Below are positions 1 through 9,334 of a stretch of 64,000 nt of DNA, one piece after another (position 1 is the first letter of the stretch; every line of letters starts with the position of its first letter). The notes under the pieces were generated by a model. The model saw only the letters and a program-made list of their open reading frames with translations, was not told the DNA's origin and did not search any database. The position numbers and the translations under genes are program-made. The stretch is from Pseudaeromonas sp963677375 (GTDB lineage: Bacteria; Pseudomonadota; Gammaproteobacteria; Enterobacterales; Aeromonadaceae): assembly GCA_963677375.2 (NCBI GenBank), contig CAXXIF010000001.1, positions 62,001-126,000 on the forward strand, read 5' to 3'.

Positions 1-2
1 AT

Positions 3-1982
3 ATGGCCAAGAAACGGGCCCAGGAAGCGGCCCGGGTCAAGTCGGAGTTTCTGGCCAACATGTCCCACGAGCTGCGCACCCCGCTCAATGGGGTCATAGG
101 TTTTGCCAAACAATTATTCAAGACGCCGCTCAATAGCAACCAGAGCGACTATCTGGGCACCATCGAGAAGTCCGCCAAGAACCTGCTGAACATCATCAAC
201 GACATTCTCGACTTCTCCAAACTGGAGGCAGGCAAGCTGTCGCTGGAGCAGATCCCCTTCAGCCTGCGGGATGTGGTGAATGAAACCATGACCCTGCTGG
301 CCCCCAGCGCCCACGACAAGGGGCTCGAACTCTCGCTGCGCGTCCAGGGCGAAGTGCCGGACCTGCTCTCCGGCGATCCGCTACGATTGCAACAGGTGCT
401 GACCAATCTGACCGGCAATGCCATCAAATTCACCGAGCGGGGCAACATAGATGTCACCATCAGCCTGCAGAAGATGGTCGAACACAATCAGGTGCCCCTG
501 TTGATCCAGATCCGCGATACCGGCATCGGCATGAGCCAGCAGCAGCAACGCCAGCTATTCCAGCCATTCAATCAGGCGGACACCTCCATCTCCCGTCGCT
601 ACGGCGGCACCGGGTTGGGACTGGTGATAACCCAGAAGCTGCTGCTGCAGATGGGCGGCACGATCGACGTCGACTCGACGCTGGAACAGGGCTCCCTGTT
701 TACCATCACGCTGGGCATGCGTCTGGCCGGTTTGCCGCAGGAGGAGAGCCTGCTGCATAAATCCCTGCAAGATGAACCCATACTGCTGATCGAATCGGAC
801 CCCTGGGCGCGCGTCGCCTGTGAAGCCCAGTTGCAGGAGTGGAAGATGCGGGTCTCCAACGCCGCCAGTTTGCTGGAGGTTGAATCCCTGCGTCAGCGCC
901 ACTTTACCACCTTGCTGATGGGGCTCTCCTCGACCCCAGATCTGCCCGCCATTCACCGACAACTCGAACAGTTACCCTGCCAGTATGATCGTCTGGTATT
1001 CATGCTCAACTCCCACGACCCCAAGCTGCAGGAAGCACTGCTGGGCATGGGAGCTAACTACTGCCTGAGTAAACCGGTTCCTCACAGCAAGTTGCTCGCG
1101 GCCCTGTTATCACCGCAAAGCTTTACCCCCAGCCATCCGGTCCCGCTGCTGGCCAAACCCAAGCTGACACTGAGCGTCCTGGCGGTAGATGACAATCCGG
1201 CCAACCTGAAACTCATCACCGCCATGCTCGGCGACCTGGTCAGCGAGGTTCACTCCTGTCAGAACGGGCGCCAGGCGGTCGAACTTGCCCAGCGCCTGGA
1301 GTTCGATCTGATCTTCATGGATATCCAGATGCCGGTTCTCGACGGGATCAGCGCAGCTCAAGGCATCCGTAGCGAAGGCTGCAATCAGCAGACCCCCATC
1401 ATAGCGGTCACCGCCCATGCCATCCCCGGCGAACGGGAGCGACTGATGGAGCAGGGCATGGATGAGTATCTGGCCAAACCCATAGATGAAGCCCAGCTGG
1501 AGAGACTATTGGTGCTTTTTACCCAGACGGGACCAGACTCCAGCACCAACCGTGAGCTCGCACCGGGTGAGCAGGGTGCATCCGGCAGCCGACCGGGTGC
1601 CACAGCATCCAACCCCTTACCCACGGCGCCGAATGGCCTGCCGTCACTCTCGCTCCTGTACGATCCGGAACTGGCATTGCGCCAGGCAGCAGGCAAGCCC
1701 GCACTGGCGCAGGAGATGCTCGCGCTGTTACTGGCCAGCCTGCCCGAAACCTTGAGTCTGCTGGCTCAGGCTAATGACAAGCCCGCCGATAGTCTGCTGG
1801 CCGGTATTCACAAACTGGCCGGTGGCGCCGCCTACTGCGGCATGCCCGCCCTGCAGGCGCTGTGCCATCAACTGGAAAGCGCGCTACGCCGCGGTGAAAC
1901 CGCGGAAACGCTGGAGCCGGAACTGCTGGAGTTGAACGATCTATTACTGCAGATCCAGCAACAGCTCACGGTTGCCGATTAA
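3..1982 (+). CDS. barA: Hybrid sensor histidine kinase BarA, N-terminus outside the window
   Basis: C-terminal 659 residues of a tripartite hybrid kinase that phosphorylates the response regulator UvrY/GacA and so controls CsrB-type small RNAs. In order: dimerisation/H-box with SHELRTPLNG (His at visible residue 22), HATPase with N-box NAIKFT, DTGIGM and GGTGLGL; a degenerate receiver-like segment (ILLIESDP); a true receiver with VDDNP and FMDIQMP (phosphoacceptor Asp near 440) and the conserved Lys in YLAKP; and a C-terminal HPt domain with HKLAGG (His near 603). The first ATG shown is internal: sensor, membrane segments and HAMP domain lie upstream of base 1. It faces pdxJ convergently. The domain order fits BarA/GacS; the name rests on that and on the neighbourhood. 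Confidence 0.88.
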   Translation: MAKKRAQEAARVKSEFLANMSHELRTPLNGVIGFAKQLFKTPLNSNQSDYLGTIEKSAKNLLNIINDILDFSKLEAGKLSLEQIPFSLRDVVNETMTLLAPSAHDKGLELSLRVQGEVPDLLSGDPLRLQQVLTNLTGNAIKFTERGNIDVTISLQKMVEHNQVPLLIQIRDTGIGMSQQQQRQLFQPFNQADTSISRRYGGTGLGLVITQKLLLQMGGTIDVDSTLEQGSLFTITLGMRLAGLPQEESLLHKSLQDEPILLIESDPWARVACEAQLQEWKMRVSNAASLLEVESLRQRHFTTLLMGLSSTPDLPAIHRQLEQLPCQYDRLVFMLNSHDPKLQEALLGMGANYCLSKPVPHSKLLAALLSPQSFTPSHPVPLLAKPKLTLSVLAVDDNPANLKLITAMLGDLVSEVHSCQNGRQAVELAQRLEFDLIFMDIQMPVLDGISAAQGIRSEGCNQQTPIIAVTAHAIPGERERLMEQGMDEYLAKPIDEAQLERLLVLFTQTGPDSSTNRELAPGEQGASGSRPGATASNPLPTAPNGLPSLSLLYDPELALRQAAGKPALAQEMLALLLASLPETLSLLAQANDKPADSLLAGIHKLAGGAAYCGMPALQALCHQLESALRRGETAETLEPELLELNDLLLQIQQQLTVAD

Positions 1983-2017
1983 GAGCCCTAGCTCCAACCA
2001 ATCATTGCCACTCGCCC

Positions 2018-2050
2018 AAACAAAAGGCAGCCTGCGGGCTGCCTTTGTTG
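2018..2050. terminator. Bidirectional hairpin between barA and pdxJ
   Basis: The arms AAAGGCAGCC and GGCTGCCTTT enclose a short loop, flanked by ACAA on the left and TTGTTG on the right. It lies between the converging ends of barA and pdxJ, so it can act as an intrinsic terminator for both. The T tract is short in either direction. Confidence 0.7.
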
Positions 2051-2066
2051 TAACGCGACAGGGCCA

Positions 2067-2804
2067 TTACCGGCCTTGTCGGGCCTCGATCATCAGCCGT
2101 TTCATCTCGGCCACGGCGGCTGGCAAGCCTTCGAACACGGCGCGGCCAATGATGGCATGACCGATGTTGAGCTCTTCCATCTCCGGAATGGCGGCTATGG
2201 CTTTGACGTTATGGTAGTGCAGACCATGACCAGCATTGACCTTGAGTCCCAAGCCGTGGGCGTAGCGGGCGGCATCCTGAATACGCGCCAGCTCTTCGAG
2301 CTGTTCGGCTTGCGTGGTGGCATCGGCATAACGGCCGGTGTGGATCTCGATATAGGGCGCCCCCACGGCAACGGCCGCATCGATCTGCAACCTGTCGGCA
2401 TCGATAAACAGCGAAACCTGAGTACCTACCGCCGCCAGCCGGGCGATCGCTGCGGCCACCTTCTCTGGCTGACCGGCTACATCCAGCCCACCCTCGGTGG
2501 TCACTTCAGTCCGCTTCTCCGGTACCAGACAGACGAAGTGCGGCTTCACGCGACAAGCGATATCGACCATCTCCTCGGTAACCGCCATCTCCAGATTCAT
2601 GCGGGTTTGCAATGTCTGCCGCAGGATCTCCACATCCCGATCCGTGATATGGCGGCGATCCTCGCGCAGATGCACGGTAATGCCATCGGCTCCGGCTTGT
2701 TCGGCCAGGGCTGCGGCCAAAACCGGGTCCGGATAGCTGGTGCCCCGGGCATTGCGCAACGTGGCCACATGGTCGATGTTCACACCCAGAAAAATCTCGC
2801 TCAC
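2067..2804 (-). CDS. pdxJ: Pyridoxine 5'-phosphate synthase PdxJ
   Basis: Condenses 1-deoxyxylulose 5-phosphate with 3-amino-2-oxopropyl phosphate to pyridoxine 5'-phosphate, the last step of DXP-dependent vitamin B6 synthesis in the cytosol. 245 residues, the usual length. Hallmarks are the N-terminal GVNIDHVATLRNARGT, the HLREDRRHI segment, the FIDAD strand and the C-terminal ELNIGHAIIGRAVF phosphate-binding region of the TIM barrel. The start overlaps the stop of recO by four bases (ATGA), indicating translational coupling at the distal end of the rnc-era-recO-pdxJ operon. Confidence 0.96.
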   Translation of the reverse strand: MSEIFLGVNIDHVATLRNARGTSYPDPVLAAALAEQAGADGITVHLREDRRHITDRDVEILRQTLQTRMNLEMAVTEEMVDIACRVKPHFVCLVPEKRTEVTTEGGLDVAGQPEKVAAAIARLAAVGTQVSLFIDADRLQIDAAVAVGAPYIEIHTGRYADATTQAEQLEELARIQDAARYAHGLGLKVNAGHGLHYHNVKAIAAIPEMEELNIGHAIIGRAVFEGLPAAVAEMKRLMIEARQGR

Positions 2805-3514
2805 TGCATTTTCCTCGCTGAAAGATGTTGGAATAGTTCCCGGCTCTTCAGGGGCCGGTTACCCAGATAGGGTTTGAGGGCCTGACGACAAAAGCGCTTG
2901 GCCGCCAGCAATTCATCGGCATTGACCAGTCGACCTTCGCCCATCGCCACCAGATGGCGCCCTTCGTAACGATCTATGCCTGACCCACTCCCTGGTGCCA
3001 GCACAAAACCGTATTCCGCACGATACAGATACTGCTGCTGCGGCTCAATGGGCAAGCCACTCAGGGCATCGCAAGAAAAATCGAGGCCATAACCCAACGC
3101 CTCCAGCAACAGCAGCTCAAATTGTCGTAACACGGGCTCCGGCGAGCCGCCAACATTCAACAGTTGCAGGGTTTGCCGGTAGTAATCGAAGAGTTCGTGA
3201 TAGGGGGTTTGCCGCTCCAGCAGGTAGTAGAGCAGTTCATTCAGATAGAGGCCGCTGTAGAGAGAGACATCCCGCAGTCGCAGCGGAGGCCCCTCCACTT
3301 CCAGGTGTTCCAGGCTCTTGAGCTCGCCCTTTCCGCGCCAGCTGACCGAAAGGGGGGTGAAGGGTTGCAATAATGCCTTGAGCGGTGAGCGCGCACTGCG
3401 GGAACCTCGGGCCACCAGGGTCTGGCGGCCCACTCCGGCACAGAACAACTCGACCAGCTGGCTACTCTCCCGATAGGGGCGAGTATGCAACACAAACGCC
3501 AGCTGCCGCTCCAT
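2801..3514 (-). CDS. recO: DNA repair protein RecO
   Basis: RecO loads RecA onto SSB-coated single-stranded DNA with RecR in gap repair. 237 residues. The open frame runs further upstream, but the start is taken at the ATG giving MERQLAFVLHTRPY because the OB-fold begins there in the family and the extra upstream residues are not RecO-like. The N-terminal OB-fold contains LVARGSRSARSPLKALLQPF, and the helical part has YSGLYLNELLYYLL. It starts 10 bases after era and overlaps pdxJ. Confidence 0.93.
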   Translation of the reverse strand: MERQLAFVLHTRPYRESSQLVELFCAGVGRQTLVARGSRSARSPLKALLQPFTPLSVSWRGKGELKSLEHLEVEGPPLRLRDVSLYSGLYLNELLYYLLERQTPYHELFDYYRQTLQLLNVGGSPEPVLRQFELLLLEALGYGLDFSCDALSGLPIEPQQQYLYRAEYGFVLAPGSGSGIDRYEGRHLVAMGEGRLVNADELLAAKRFCRQALKPYLGNRPLKSRELFQHLSARKMQ

Positions 3515-3524
3515 GGTGCCTTCC

Positions 3525-4424
3525 CTAGTCGTCGCCGTAACCGAGACTGCGCAGGGCGCGCTCGTCATCAGCCCAACCGGATTTGACTTTGACCCACAAT
3601 TCGAGGAACACACGGGTCTCGAACAACCGTTCCATATCCATCCGGGCCTCGGTGCCTATGGTTTTGAGCTTCTCACCCTTGTTGCCGATGACCATTTTCT
3701 TCTGACCATCCCGTTCAACCAGGATCAGGCCATTGATATGGAACAGACCGTCGGCTTCCACTTTGAAGCGTTCGATTTCGACCGTGACCGAATAGGGTAA
3801 TTCCTCACCGAGAAAACGCATCAGCTTCTCGCGAATGATTTCCGAGGCCATGAAGCGGGAGCTGCGATCCGTGATGTAATCATCCGGGAAATGATGCTCG
3901 CCGACCGGCAACAGGGCGCGCGCCATGGAGCGGATCTTGTCGACATTGGTCCCCTTCTCGGCGGAGAGAGGCAACACATCGGCAAAGTTCATCTTCTGGG
4001 ACAACATCTGGATGTGCGGCAGCAGCGCTTCTTTGTCCTCGATCAAATCAATCTTGTTGATGGCCAGCACCACAGGACAGCGCAGATGCTGAAGCTTGCT
4101 CAATACATGCTCGTCATCGGACGTCCAGCGAGTGCCTTCAACCACAAACAGCACCATCTCCACATCGCCGATTGAGCTGGTGGCGGCGCGGTTCATCAGA
4201 CGGTTGATGGCGCGTTTTTCTTCCTGGTGCAGACCTGGGGTATCGACGTAGATGGTCTGATAGGCGCCCTCGGTATCAATGCCCAGAATGCGGTGACGGG
4301 TTGTCTGCGGCTTCTTCGAGGTAATGCTGACCTTTTGTCCCAAGATCTGGTTCAAGAGGGTGGATTTACCAACGTTGGGACGGCCAACGATGGCGATAAA
4401 ACCGCAATGGGTCTGCTCTGTCAT
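3525..4424 (-). CDS. era: GTPase Era
   Basis: Essential GTPase that binds 16S rRNA near its 3' end and assists 30S assembly. 299 residues, normal length. G-domain motifs: G1 GRPNVGKST, G2 region ITSKKPQTTRHR, G3 DTPG, G4 NKID. The C-terminal KH domain contains GQKKMVIGNKGEKLKTIG, the RNA-binding GXXG loop. The start codon overlaps the rnc stop by four bases, the classic rnc-era coupling. Confidence 0.97.
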   Translation of the reverse strand: MTEQTHCGFIAIVGRPNVGKSTLLNQILGQKVSITSKKPQTTRHRILGIDTEGAYQTIYVDTPGLHQEEKRAINRLMNRAATSSIGDVEMVLFVVEGTRWTSDDEHVLSKLQHLRCPVVLAINKIDLIEDKEALLPHIQMLSQKMNFADVLPLSAEKGTNVDKIRSMARALLPVGEHHFPDDYITDRSSRFMASEIIREKLMRFLGEELPYSVTVEIERFKVEADGLFHINGLILVERDGQKKMVIGNKGEKLKTIGTEARMDMERLFETRVFLELWVKVKSGWADDERALRSLGYGDD

Positions 4425-5090
4425 TTGAATTGCTCCAGGGCACTTTCGGCCGCAGCCTGTTCGGCTTTACGACGACTGGAGCCCACGCCGATCACGGTGG
4501 CGTCGACGCCCTCGATCTCGCACTGTACGGTGAACTCCTGATTATGGGCCTCTCCCTTGACCTTGATGACCACGTAGCTGGGCAGCGGTTTACGCTTACC
4601 CTGCAATAGCTCCTGCAGACGTGTTTTCGGATCTTTCTGGTCAGCACCGGGACGGATCTCCTCGAGTCGAGATGCGTACCAGGTCAACAACAACTGACGC
4701 ACCGGCTCCATGCCGACATCCAGGTAGATGGCACCGATGAGCGCCTCGACGGTATCGGCCAGGATCGACTCGCGACGAAAGCCCCCGCTCTTGAGCTCAC
4801 CCGGGCCCAGGATCAGGTACTCACCCAGCTCGAATTCCCGGGCCCAGTTCGGCGAGGGTCTTCTCGCGCACCAGAGTGGCGCGCATCCGGCTCATATCAC
4901 CTTCGCTGATATCCGGAAAGCCATGATACAAGGCTTCGGCGATCACCAGACTCAGGATCGAATCGCCCAGAAACTCCAGCCGCTCGTTATGCCGGGACGC
5001 GGCACTGCGGTGGGTGATGGCGCGTTTGAGCAGATCCGCATCGACGAAGCTGTGCCCCAGCTTGCGTTCCAACCGTTTCAGCTTGTCCAT
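4421..5090 (-). pseudogene. rnc: Ribonuclease III, interrupted by a one-base frameshift
   Basis: Double-strand-specific endonuclease for rRNA precursors and mRNA. Two reading frames together make one protein of about 222 residues: the N-terminal part carries the catalytic signature HNERLEFLGDS and EGDMSRMRATLVR, the C-terminal part the dsRBD ending GSSRRKAEQAAAESAL. The frame breaks near 4840-4846, where the coding strand reads CTGGGCCCGGG; removing one G restores LAEL followed by the expected AREFELGEY-like sequence, and the whole span (670 bases) is one base too long. The start is the ATG that overlaps the lepB stop (TGATG); the stop overlaps era. Either a true frameshift or a sequence error; no other damage is seen. 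Confidence 0.85.
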
Positions 5091-6010
5091 CACTGAATGC
5101 CACCTACACGATTGAAGCGAACCCCAGTCGGGACCCAGCCCGGAATGGGTGAACTCGGGTCACGATCGAATTCGAAGCTAATCCAGATCAAGACCGCCTT
5201 ACCCACCAGATTGCGCTCCGGCACAAACCCCCAGAACCGGCTGTCCTTGCTGTTATCCCGGTTGTCGCCCATGGCGAAATAATGGCCTTCCGGCACCACC
5301 CACTCATCCGCCTGGTTTCCGGCCTGATGGAAATACATGGGCACATAATCCGGCTGTTCCGGATTTTTCAGGATCTTGTGGCTGACGGTACCCAACTGTT
5401 CCTGATAGCGCTCCAGTGGGACACCGGCCTGCAGAAAATCACCGCTATTGAGGAACGTCTGCTCGACCTTGGCGATAGCAGGGCAAGCCTGACCCGACGG
5501 ACAGGCAGGCTGGATAAACAGCTGTTTGTTACGATAGATGATGCGATCGCCCGGTAAACCGACCACCCGCTTGATGTAGTCAATCGTTGGCTCTTCGGGA
5601 TACTTGAACACCACCACATCACCCCGTTTCGGGTGCCCGGTCTCGATGAGAGTCCGGTTGTTGAGGGGTTCCTTGATGCCATAGGCGAACTTCTGCACCA
5701 GAATGAAATCGCCCACTAACAGGGTTGGCATCATGGAGCCTGACGGGATCTGGAAGGGCTCAAACAGAAAGGAGCGCAGCACCAGAACGACGGCAATGAC
5801 CGGAAACACGCCCTTACACTGCTCCACCCAACCCGGCTCACGCATCAGCGTTTCTATGGTGCCCGCATCCAGTGCCTTGCCGGTGGCGGCCTCGGCCTTC
5901 AGCACTTTTTGCTGACGCCACCGCAGCAGCACGAAGCGATCCAGCAACCAGACCAGCCCGGTGAGCAGGGTGGCGCCAATCAGTAACAGAGAAAAGGTAT
6001 TGGCCATCAA
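5090..6010 (-). CDS. lepB: Signal peptidase I
   Basis: Inner-membrane serine/lysine protease that removes signal peptides from exported proteins. 306 residues. An N-terminal membrane segment (LLLIGATLLTGLVWLL) is followed by a cytoplasmic loop and a second hydrophobic segment (VFPVIAVVLVLRSFLFEPF). The periplasmic domain has the nucleophile Ser in PSGSMMPTLLVGDF, the general-base Lys in YIKRVVGLPGD and box E GDNRDNSKDSR. lepA ends one base upstream of its start, and it overlaps rnc at its end, so lepA-lepB-rnc-era-recO-pdxJ reads as one unit. Confidence 0.96.
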   Translation of the reverse strand: MMANTFSLLLIGATLLTGLVWLLDRFVLLRWRQQKVLKAEAATGKALDAGTIETLMREPGWVEQCKGVFPVIAVVLVLRSFLFEPFQIPSGSMMPTLLVGDFILVQKFAYGIKEPLNNRTLIETGHPKRGDVVVFKYPEEPTIDYIKRVVGLPGDRIIYRNKQLFIQPACPSGQACPAIAKVEQTFLNSGDFLQAGVPLERYQEQLGTVSHKILKNPEQPDYVPMYFHQAGNQADEWVVPEGHYFAMGDNRDNSKDSRFWGFVPERNLVGKAVLIWISFEFDRDPSSPIPGWVPTGVRFNRVGGIQ

Positions 6011-7807
6011 TTAACTATCCTTACCGACATGCAGAATGGCGAGGAAGGCCTCTTGTGGCACATCCACGCGCCCCACGGACTTCATCCGCTTTTTACCTTC
6101 TTTTTGCTTGTTCAGCAGTTTCTTCTTCCGGCTGACGTCACCGCCATAACACTTGGCCAGTACGTCCTTGCGCATCGCTTTGACGGTGCTACGGGCAATC
6201 ACATGGTTACCAATCGCGGCCTGGATGGCGATATCGAACATCTGGCGCGGGATCAGCTCACGCATCTTCTCCACCAGTTGACGACCACGGAACTGGGCGT
6301 TGTCCTTGTGGGTGATAATGGCTAGCGCATCGACCCGTTCACCATTGATCAAAATATCCAGTCGCACCATGTCGGCGGTTTCAAAACGCTTGAAGCCGTA
6401 ATCCAGCGACGCATAGCCGCGGCTGGTGGATTTCAGGCGATCGAAGAAATCGAGCACCACTTCCGCCATCGGGATCTCATACGTCAACGCCACCTGATTG
6501 CCGTGGTAGACCATGTTGGTCTGCACGCCCCGCTTCTCGATACACAGGGTGATGACGTTACCCAGGTATTCAGACGGTACCAGAATATGACATTCGGCAA
6601 TCGGCTCACGCACAGCGACTATGTTGTTGATCGCCGGCAATGCCGACGGGCTGTCGATGTGGATGGTGGTGCCATCGGTCTGTTCAATTTCATAGACCAC
6701 AGTCGGCGCCGTGGTGATCAGATCCAGATCGTATTCCCGCTCCAGGCGCTCCTGAATGATCTCCATGTGCAACATGCCGAGGAAACCACAACGGAAACCA
6801 AAACCCAGCGCCGTCGAGCTTTCCGGCTCGAAGAACAGGGAGGCATCATTCAGCGACAGCTTGTCCAGCGCATCACGGAATGCCTCATAATCTTCCGAAG
6901 AGATGGGGAACAGGCCAGCGTAAACCTGAGGCTTCACCTTCTTGAAACCCGGCAGCGCCTTGTCGGCACCGTTCTTGGCATGGGTCAGGGTATCACCCAC
7001 GGGCGCACCGTGAATGTCCTTGATACCGCAAACGACCCAACCCACCTCGCCACAACCCAGTCCATCGGTATCTTTGCGCTTGGGCGTCGAGATGCCGAGG
7101 CGATCCACACCCCATACCTGACCGGTACTCATCACCTTGATCTTGTCATTCTTCTTCAGCGAACCATTCTTGATCCGCACCAAAGAGACAACACCCAGAT
7201 AGTCATCGAACCAGGAGTCGATGATCAGCGCCTGCAGTGGCGCCTCCGGATCACCTTCCGGCGCCGGGATCTTCTGCACTATGGTTTCCAGCACATCATC
7301 GACACCGAGACCCGTCTTGGCCGAGCAGCGCACGGCATCCATGGCATCGATGCCGACGATATCTTCAATTTCTTCCGCCACCCGCTCCGGCTCGGCCTGG
7401 GGCAGGTCGATCTTGTTCAGCACGGGTACCACTTCCAGGTTCATTTCCAGAGCCGTATAGCAGTTGGCCAGAGTCTGTGCCTCAACCCCCTGACCGGCGT
7501 CCACCACCAGCAGGGCTCCTTCACAGGCGGCCAGCGAGCGGGAGACCTCATAGGAGAAGTCGACGTGGCCCGGAGTGTCGATGAAGTTCAGCTGGTAGGT
7601 TTGACCGTCTTTGGCCTGGTAGTTCAGGGTCACACTCTGTGCTTTGATAGTGATGCCGCGCTCGCGCTCTAGATCCATAGAATCAAGCACTTGCTCTTGC
7701 ATTTCACGAGTGGAAAGACCGCCGCAGATCTGGATCAGGCGGTCGGAGAGGGTCGACTTACCGTGGTCGATGTGCGCAATAATGGAAAAATTTCGAATCT
7801 GTTTCAT
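6011..7807 (-). CDS. lepA: Elongation factor 4 (LepA/EF4)
   Basis: Ribosome-associated translational GTPase linked to 30S assembly and to translation under ionic stress. 598 residues, typical. Motifs: G1 AHIDHGKST, switch I region ERERGITIKAQ, G3 DTPGHVDF, G4 NKIDLP. The LepA-specific C-terminal domain ends with CYGGDVSRKKKLLNKQKEGK, which separates it from EF-G. First gene before lepB; the 80 bases up to rseC hold no clear terminator. Confidence 0.97.
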   Translation of the reverse strand: MKQIRNFSIIAHIDHGKSTLSDRLIQICGGLSTREMQEQVLDSMDLERERGITIKAQSVTLNYQAKDGQTYQLNFIDTPGHVDFSYEVSRSLAACEGALLVVDAGQGVEAQTLANCYTALEMNLEVVPVLNKIDLPQAEPERVAEEIEDIVGIDAMDAVRCSAKTGLGVDDVLETIVQKIPAPEGDPEAPLQALIIDSWFDDYLGVVSLVRIKNGSLKKNDKIKVMSTGQVWGVDRLGISTPKRKDTDGLGCGEVGWVVCGIKDIHGAPVGDTLTHAKNGADKALPGFKKVKPQVYAGLFPISSEDYEAFRDALDKLSLNDASLFFEPESSTALGFGFRCGFLGMLHMEIIQERLEREYDLDLITTAPTVVYEIEQTDGTTIHIDSPSALPAINNIVAVREPIAECHILVPSEYLGNVITLCIEKRGVQTNMVYHGNQVALTYEIPMAEVVLDFFDRLKSTSRGYASLDYGFKRFETADMVRLDILINGERVDALAIITHKDNAQFRGRQLVEKMRELIPRQMFDIAIQAAIGNHVIARSTVKAMRKDVLAKCYGGDVSRKKKLLNKQKEGKKRMKSVGRVDVPQEAFLAILHVGKDS

Positions 7808-7887
7808 GGCTTATTCAGTCAATAGGTAAGCGTCACCTGACGCATAGAGGCGGGATTTTACTGGATTAGCCGGGTAACGGCTATCGC

Positions 7888-8349
7888 TTAGTCGGTTTGC
7901 TGTGCGGGAATGTTCAACCCCAGCATGACAGGACGGTAAAAATTGCCGCCCAGACGCTTGGCGCCGAGTCGAGCTAGCCAGAAGCCCAGAGCACCACCGA
8001 ACAAGGCGCCCACGATTTCAGAGGGCTCCTCACCCACCGGCCAGTGCACCGAGACCAACTTGCCCGCCAGGGAACCCAGCAGCAAAAACAGTAGGGGCAC
8101 CAGATACACCAGCATGGCACTGGTCAACAGACTACGCTCGGGAATGCCGATGCGGACCTGTTGCCCAACCTGGACGGGAGCGGTCACTATGATCTCCAAC
8201 AGTTGTGGCCGCCCCGGCATGGCCTTGGCGATAGTCCCCACGCCGCAGCTCTCCTGTTGATGGCAATGGCCGCAGGCGCTCTTACGCCGACACTCCACCT
8301 GCGCCCAGGTATCGCCAACAGCCACCACAGTAGCAATGGATTCAATCAT
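7888..8349 (-). CDS. rseC: Sigma-E system regulator RseC
   Basis: Inner-membrane protein of the rseC/SoxR-reducing family; in E. coli it has a mild positive effect on sigma-E and links to SoxR reduction. 153 residues from the ATG giving MIESIATVV; the longer open frame upstream lies in rseB. The N-terminal cytoplasmic part has a Cys cluster (CRRKSACGHC and CG), followed by two hydrophobic segments (MLVYLVPLLFLLLGSLAG and IVGALFGGALGFWLARLG). It overlaps the end of rseB by eight bases, as expected for the last gene of the rpoE-rseABC operon. Confidence 0.92.
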   Translation of the reverse strand: MIESIATVVAVGDTWAQVECRRKSACGHCHQQESCGVGTIAKAMPGRPQLLEIIVTAPVQVGQQVRIGIPERSLLTSAMLVYLVPLLFLLLGSLAGKLVSVHWPVGEEPSEIVGALFGGALGFWLARLGAKRLGGNFYRPVMLGLNIPAQQTD

Positions 8350-9316
8350 GTCTGACCCCCTTGGCGAGTGAATGCAGGGATTCGGCAATCCGCTGCGCCG
8401 TCTGCGCAGGGACTTCACCCACCACTGTCACTTCAACCTTATGATCATTCAAGATTCTGAGCAAGCTGGTCGCGCCCTGTCGGACCAGTTGATCCCCCAT
8501 CCCTATCTCTGGCGCCGACAGATAGATAGATACATCCACCAGGCCATCACTGACCAGCATGTAGTCCACCTGCTCCTCGGTGCCAACCAGTGGGTGGCGA
8601 TCGGTGGACATGACCTTGAATCCTTTGGGTAACCAGCCAGGAGCCCAACCCAGTTCGGTCTGGGGCTCCGCATAGGCTTGCTGCGTCGTCACGGCCCGGG
8701 GAAGCTGGACCTTGCCGAGGGCCGCCAGCCAACTGCTCGGTTCCGGCATGATGCGCAGATCCACCCCCATGAACTGTTCAACCAGATTGCCGCCCTCATC
8801 GATCAGATCCAGGCGCAGCAGCAGGCCCGAATTCTGTTCCAACCACAGCACAAAACCATACTTGGCCAGATCTTTGGGCGCCAAACGGACCACTTGAACC
8901 GGGAGCCCGGCGATCCGATTACGCCCGGTGACCACGGGATCATAGCTTTCCAGAATCCGCTCGAGATTCATTTCCAGCACCGTCGACCAGAAGCCGGGCA
9001 TTCTCGACCCGGTCAACGTATAGGGCGTGGTTCCCGTTTCGAAGAAACTGATCTCTTTATTTCTGCGGAGATATTCACTGGGTCTGCCGTTGAGATAGAT
9101 GAGATGGGTCAGCTCACTCTTCTCCAGTACCGCATGAGAAAAACGCAGCGGCTCTATGGTCCCCTGCCGCACCCGGATGAGGGAGAGCTCGAAATTGTAA
9201 TGGTGATAAGCCCGCTGCATCTGTTGCAACAAGGCCTCGGCAGATGGGGTATCTACCGAGGCCTGCGCATTGGAGAAGAGGGCGGCAAGAAGCAATACAA
9301 GAGTCAACAGCCGCAC
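8342..9316 (-). CDS. rseB: Sigma-E negative regulator RseB, periplasmic
   Basis: Binds the periplasmic domain of RseA and protects it from DegS until mislocalised lipopolysaccharide releases it. 324 residues with a cleavable signal peptide (LLTLVLLLAALFSNAQAS). The N-terminal MucB/RseB LolA-like fold covers most of the protein, with the C-terminal small domain ending in LRILNDHKVEVTVVGEVP. 18 bases separate it from rseA. Confidence 0.94.
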   Translation of the reverse strand: MRLLTLVLLLAALFSNAQASVDTPSAEALLQQMQRAYHHYNFELSLIRVRQGTIEPLRFSHAVLEKSELTHLIYLNGRPSEYLRRNKEISFFETGTTPYTLTGSRMPGFWSTVLEMNLERILESYDPVVTGRNRIAGLPVQVVRLAPKDLAKYGFVLWLEQNSGLLLRLDLIDEGGNLVEQFMGVDLRIMPEPSSWLAALGKVQLPRAVTTQQAYAEPQTELGWAPGWLPKGFKVMSTDRHPLVGTEEQVDYMLVSDGLVDVSIYLSAPEIGMGDQLVRQGATSLLRILNDHKVEVTVVGEVPAQTAQRIAESLHSLAKGVRHD

Positions 9317-9334
9317 AAGGAAGGTCTCTTTAAG

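Noticed and set aside
6503..7672. 389-codon plus-strand frame opposite lepA
   Set aside because: Shadow of lepA coding bias; contains no recognisable domain.
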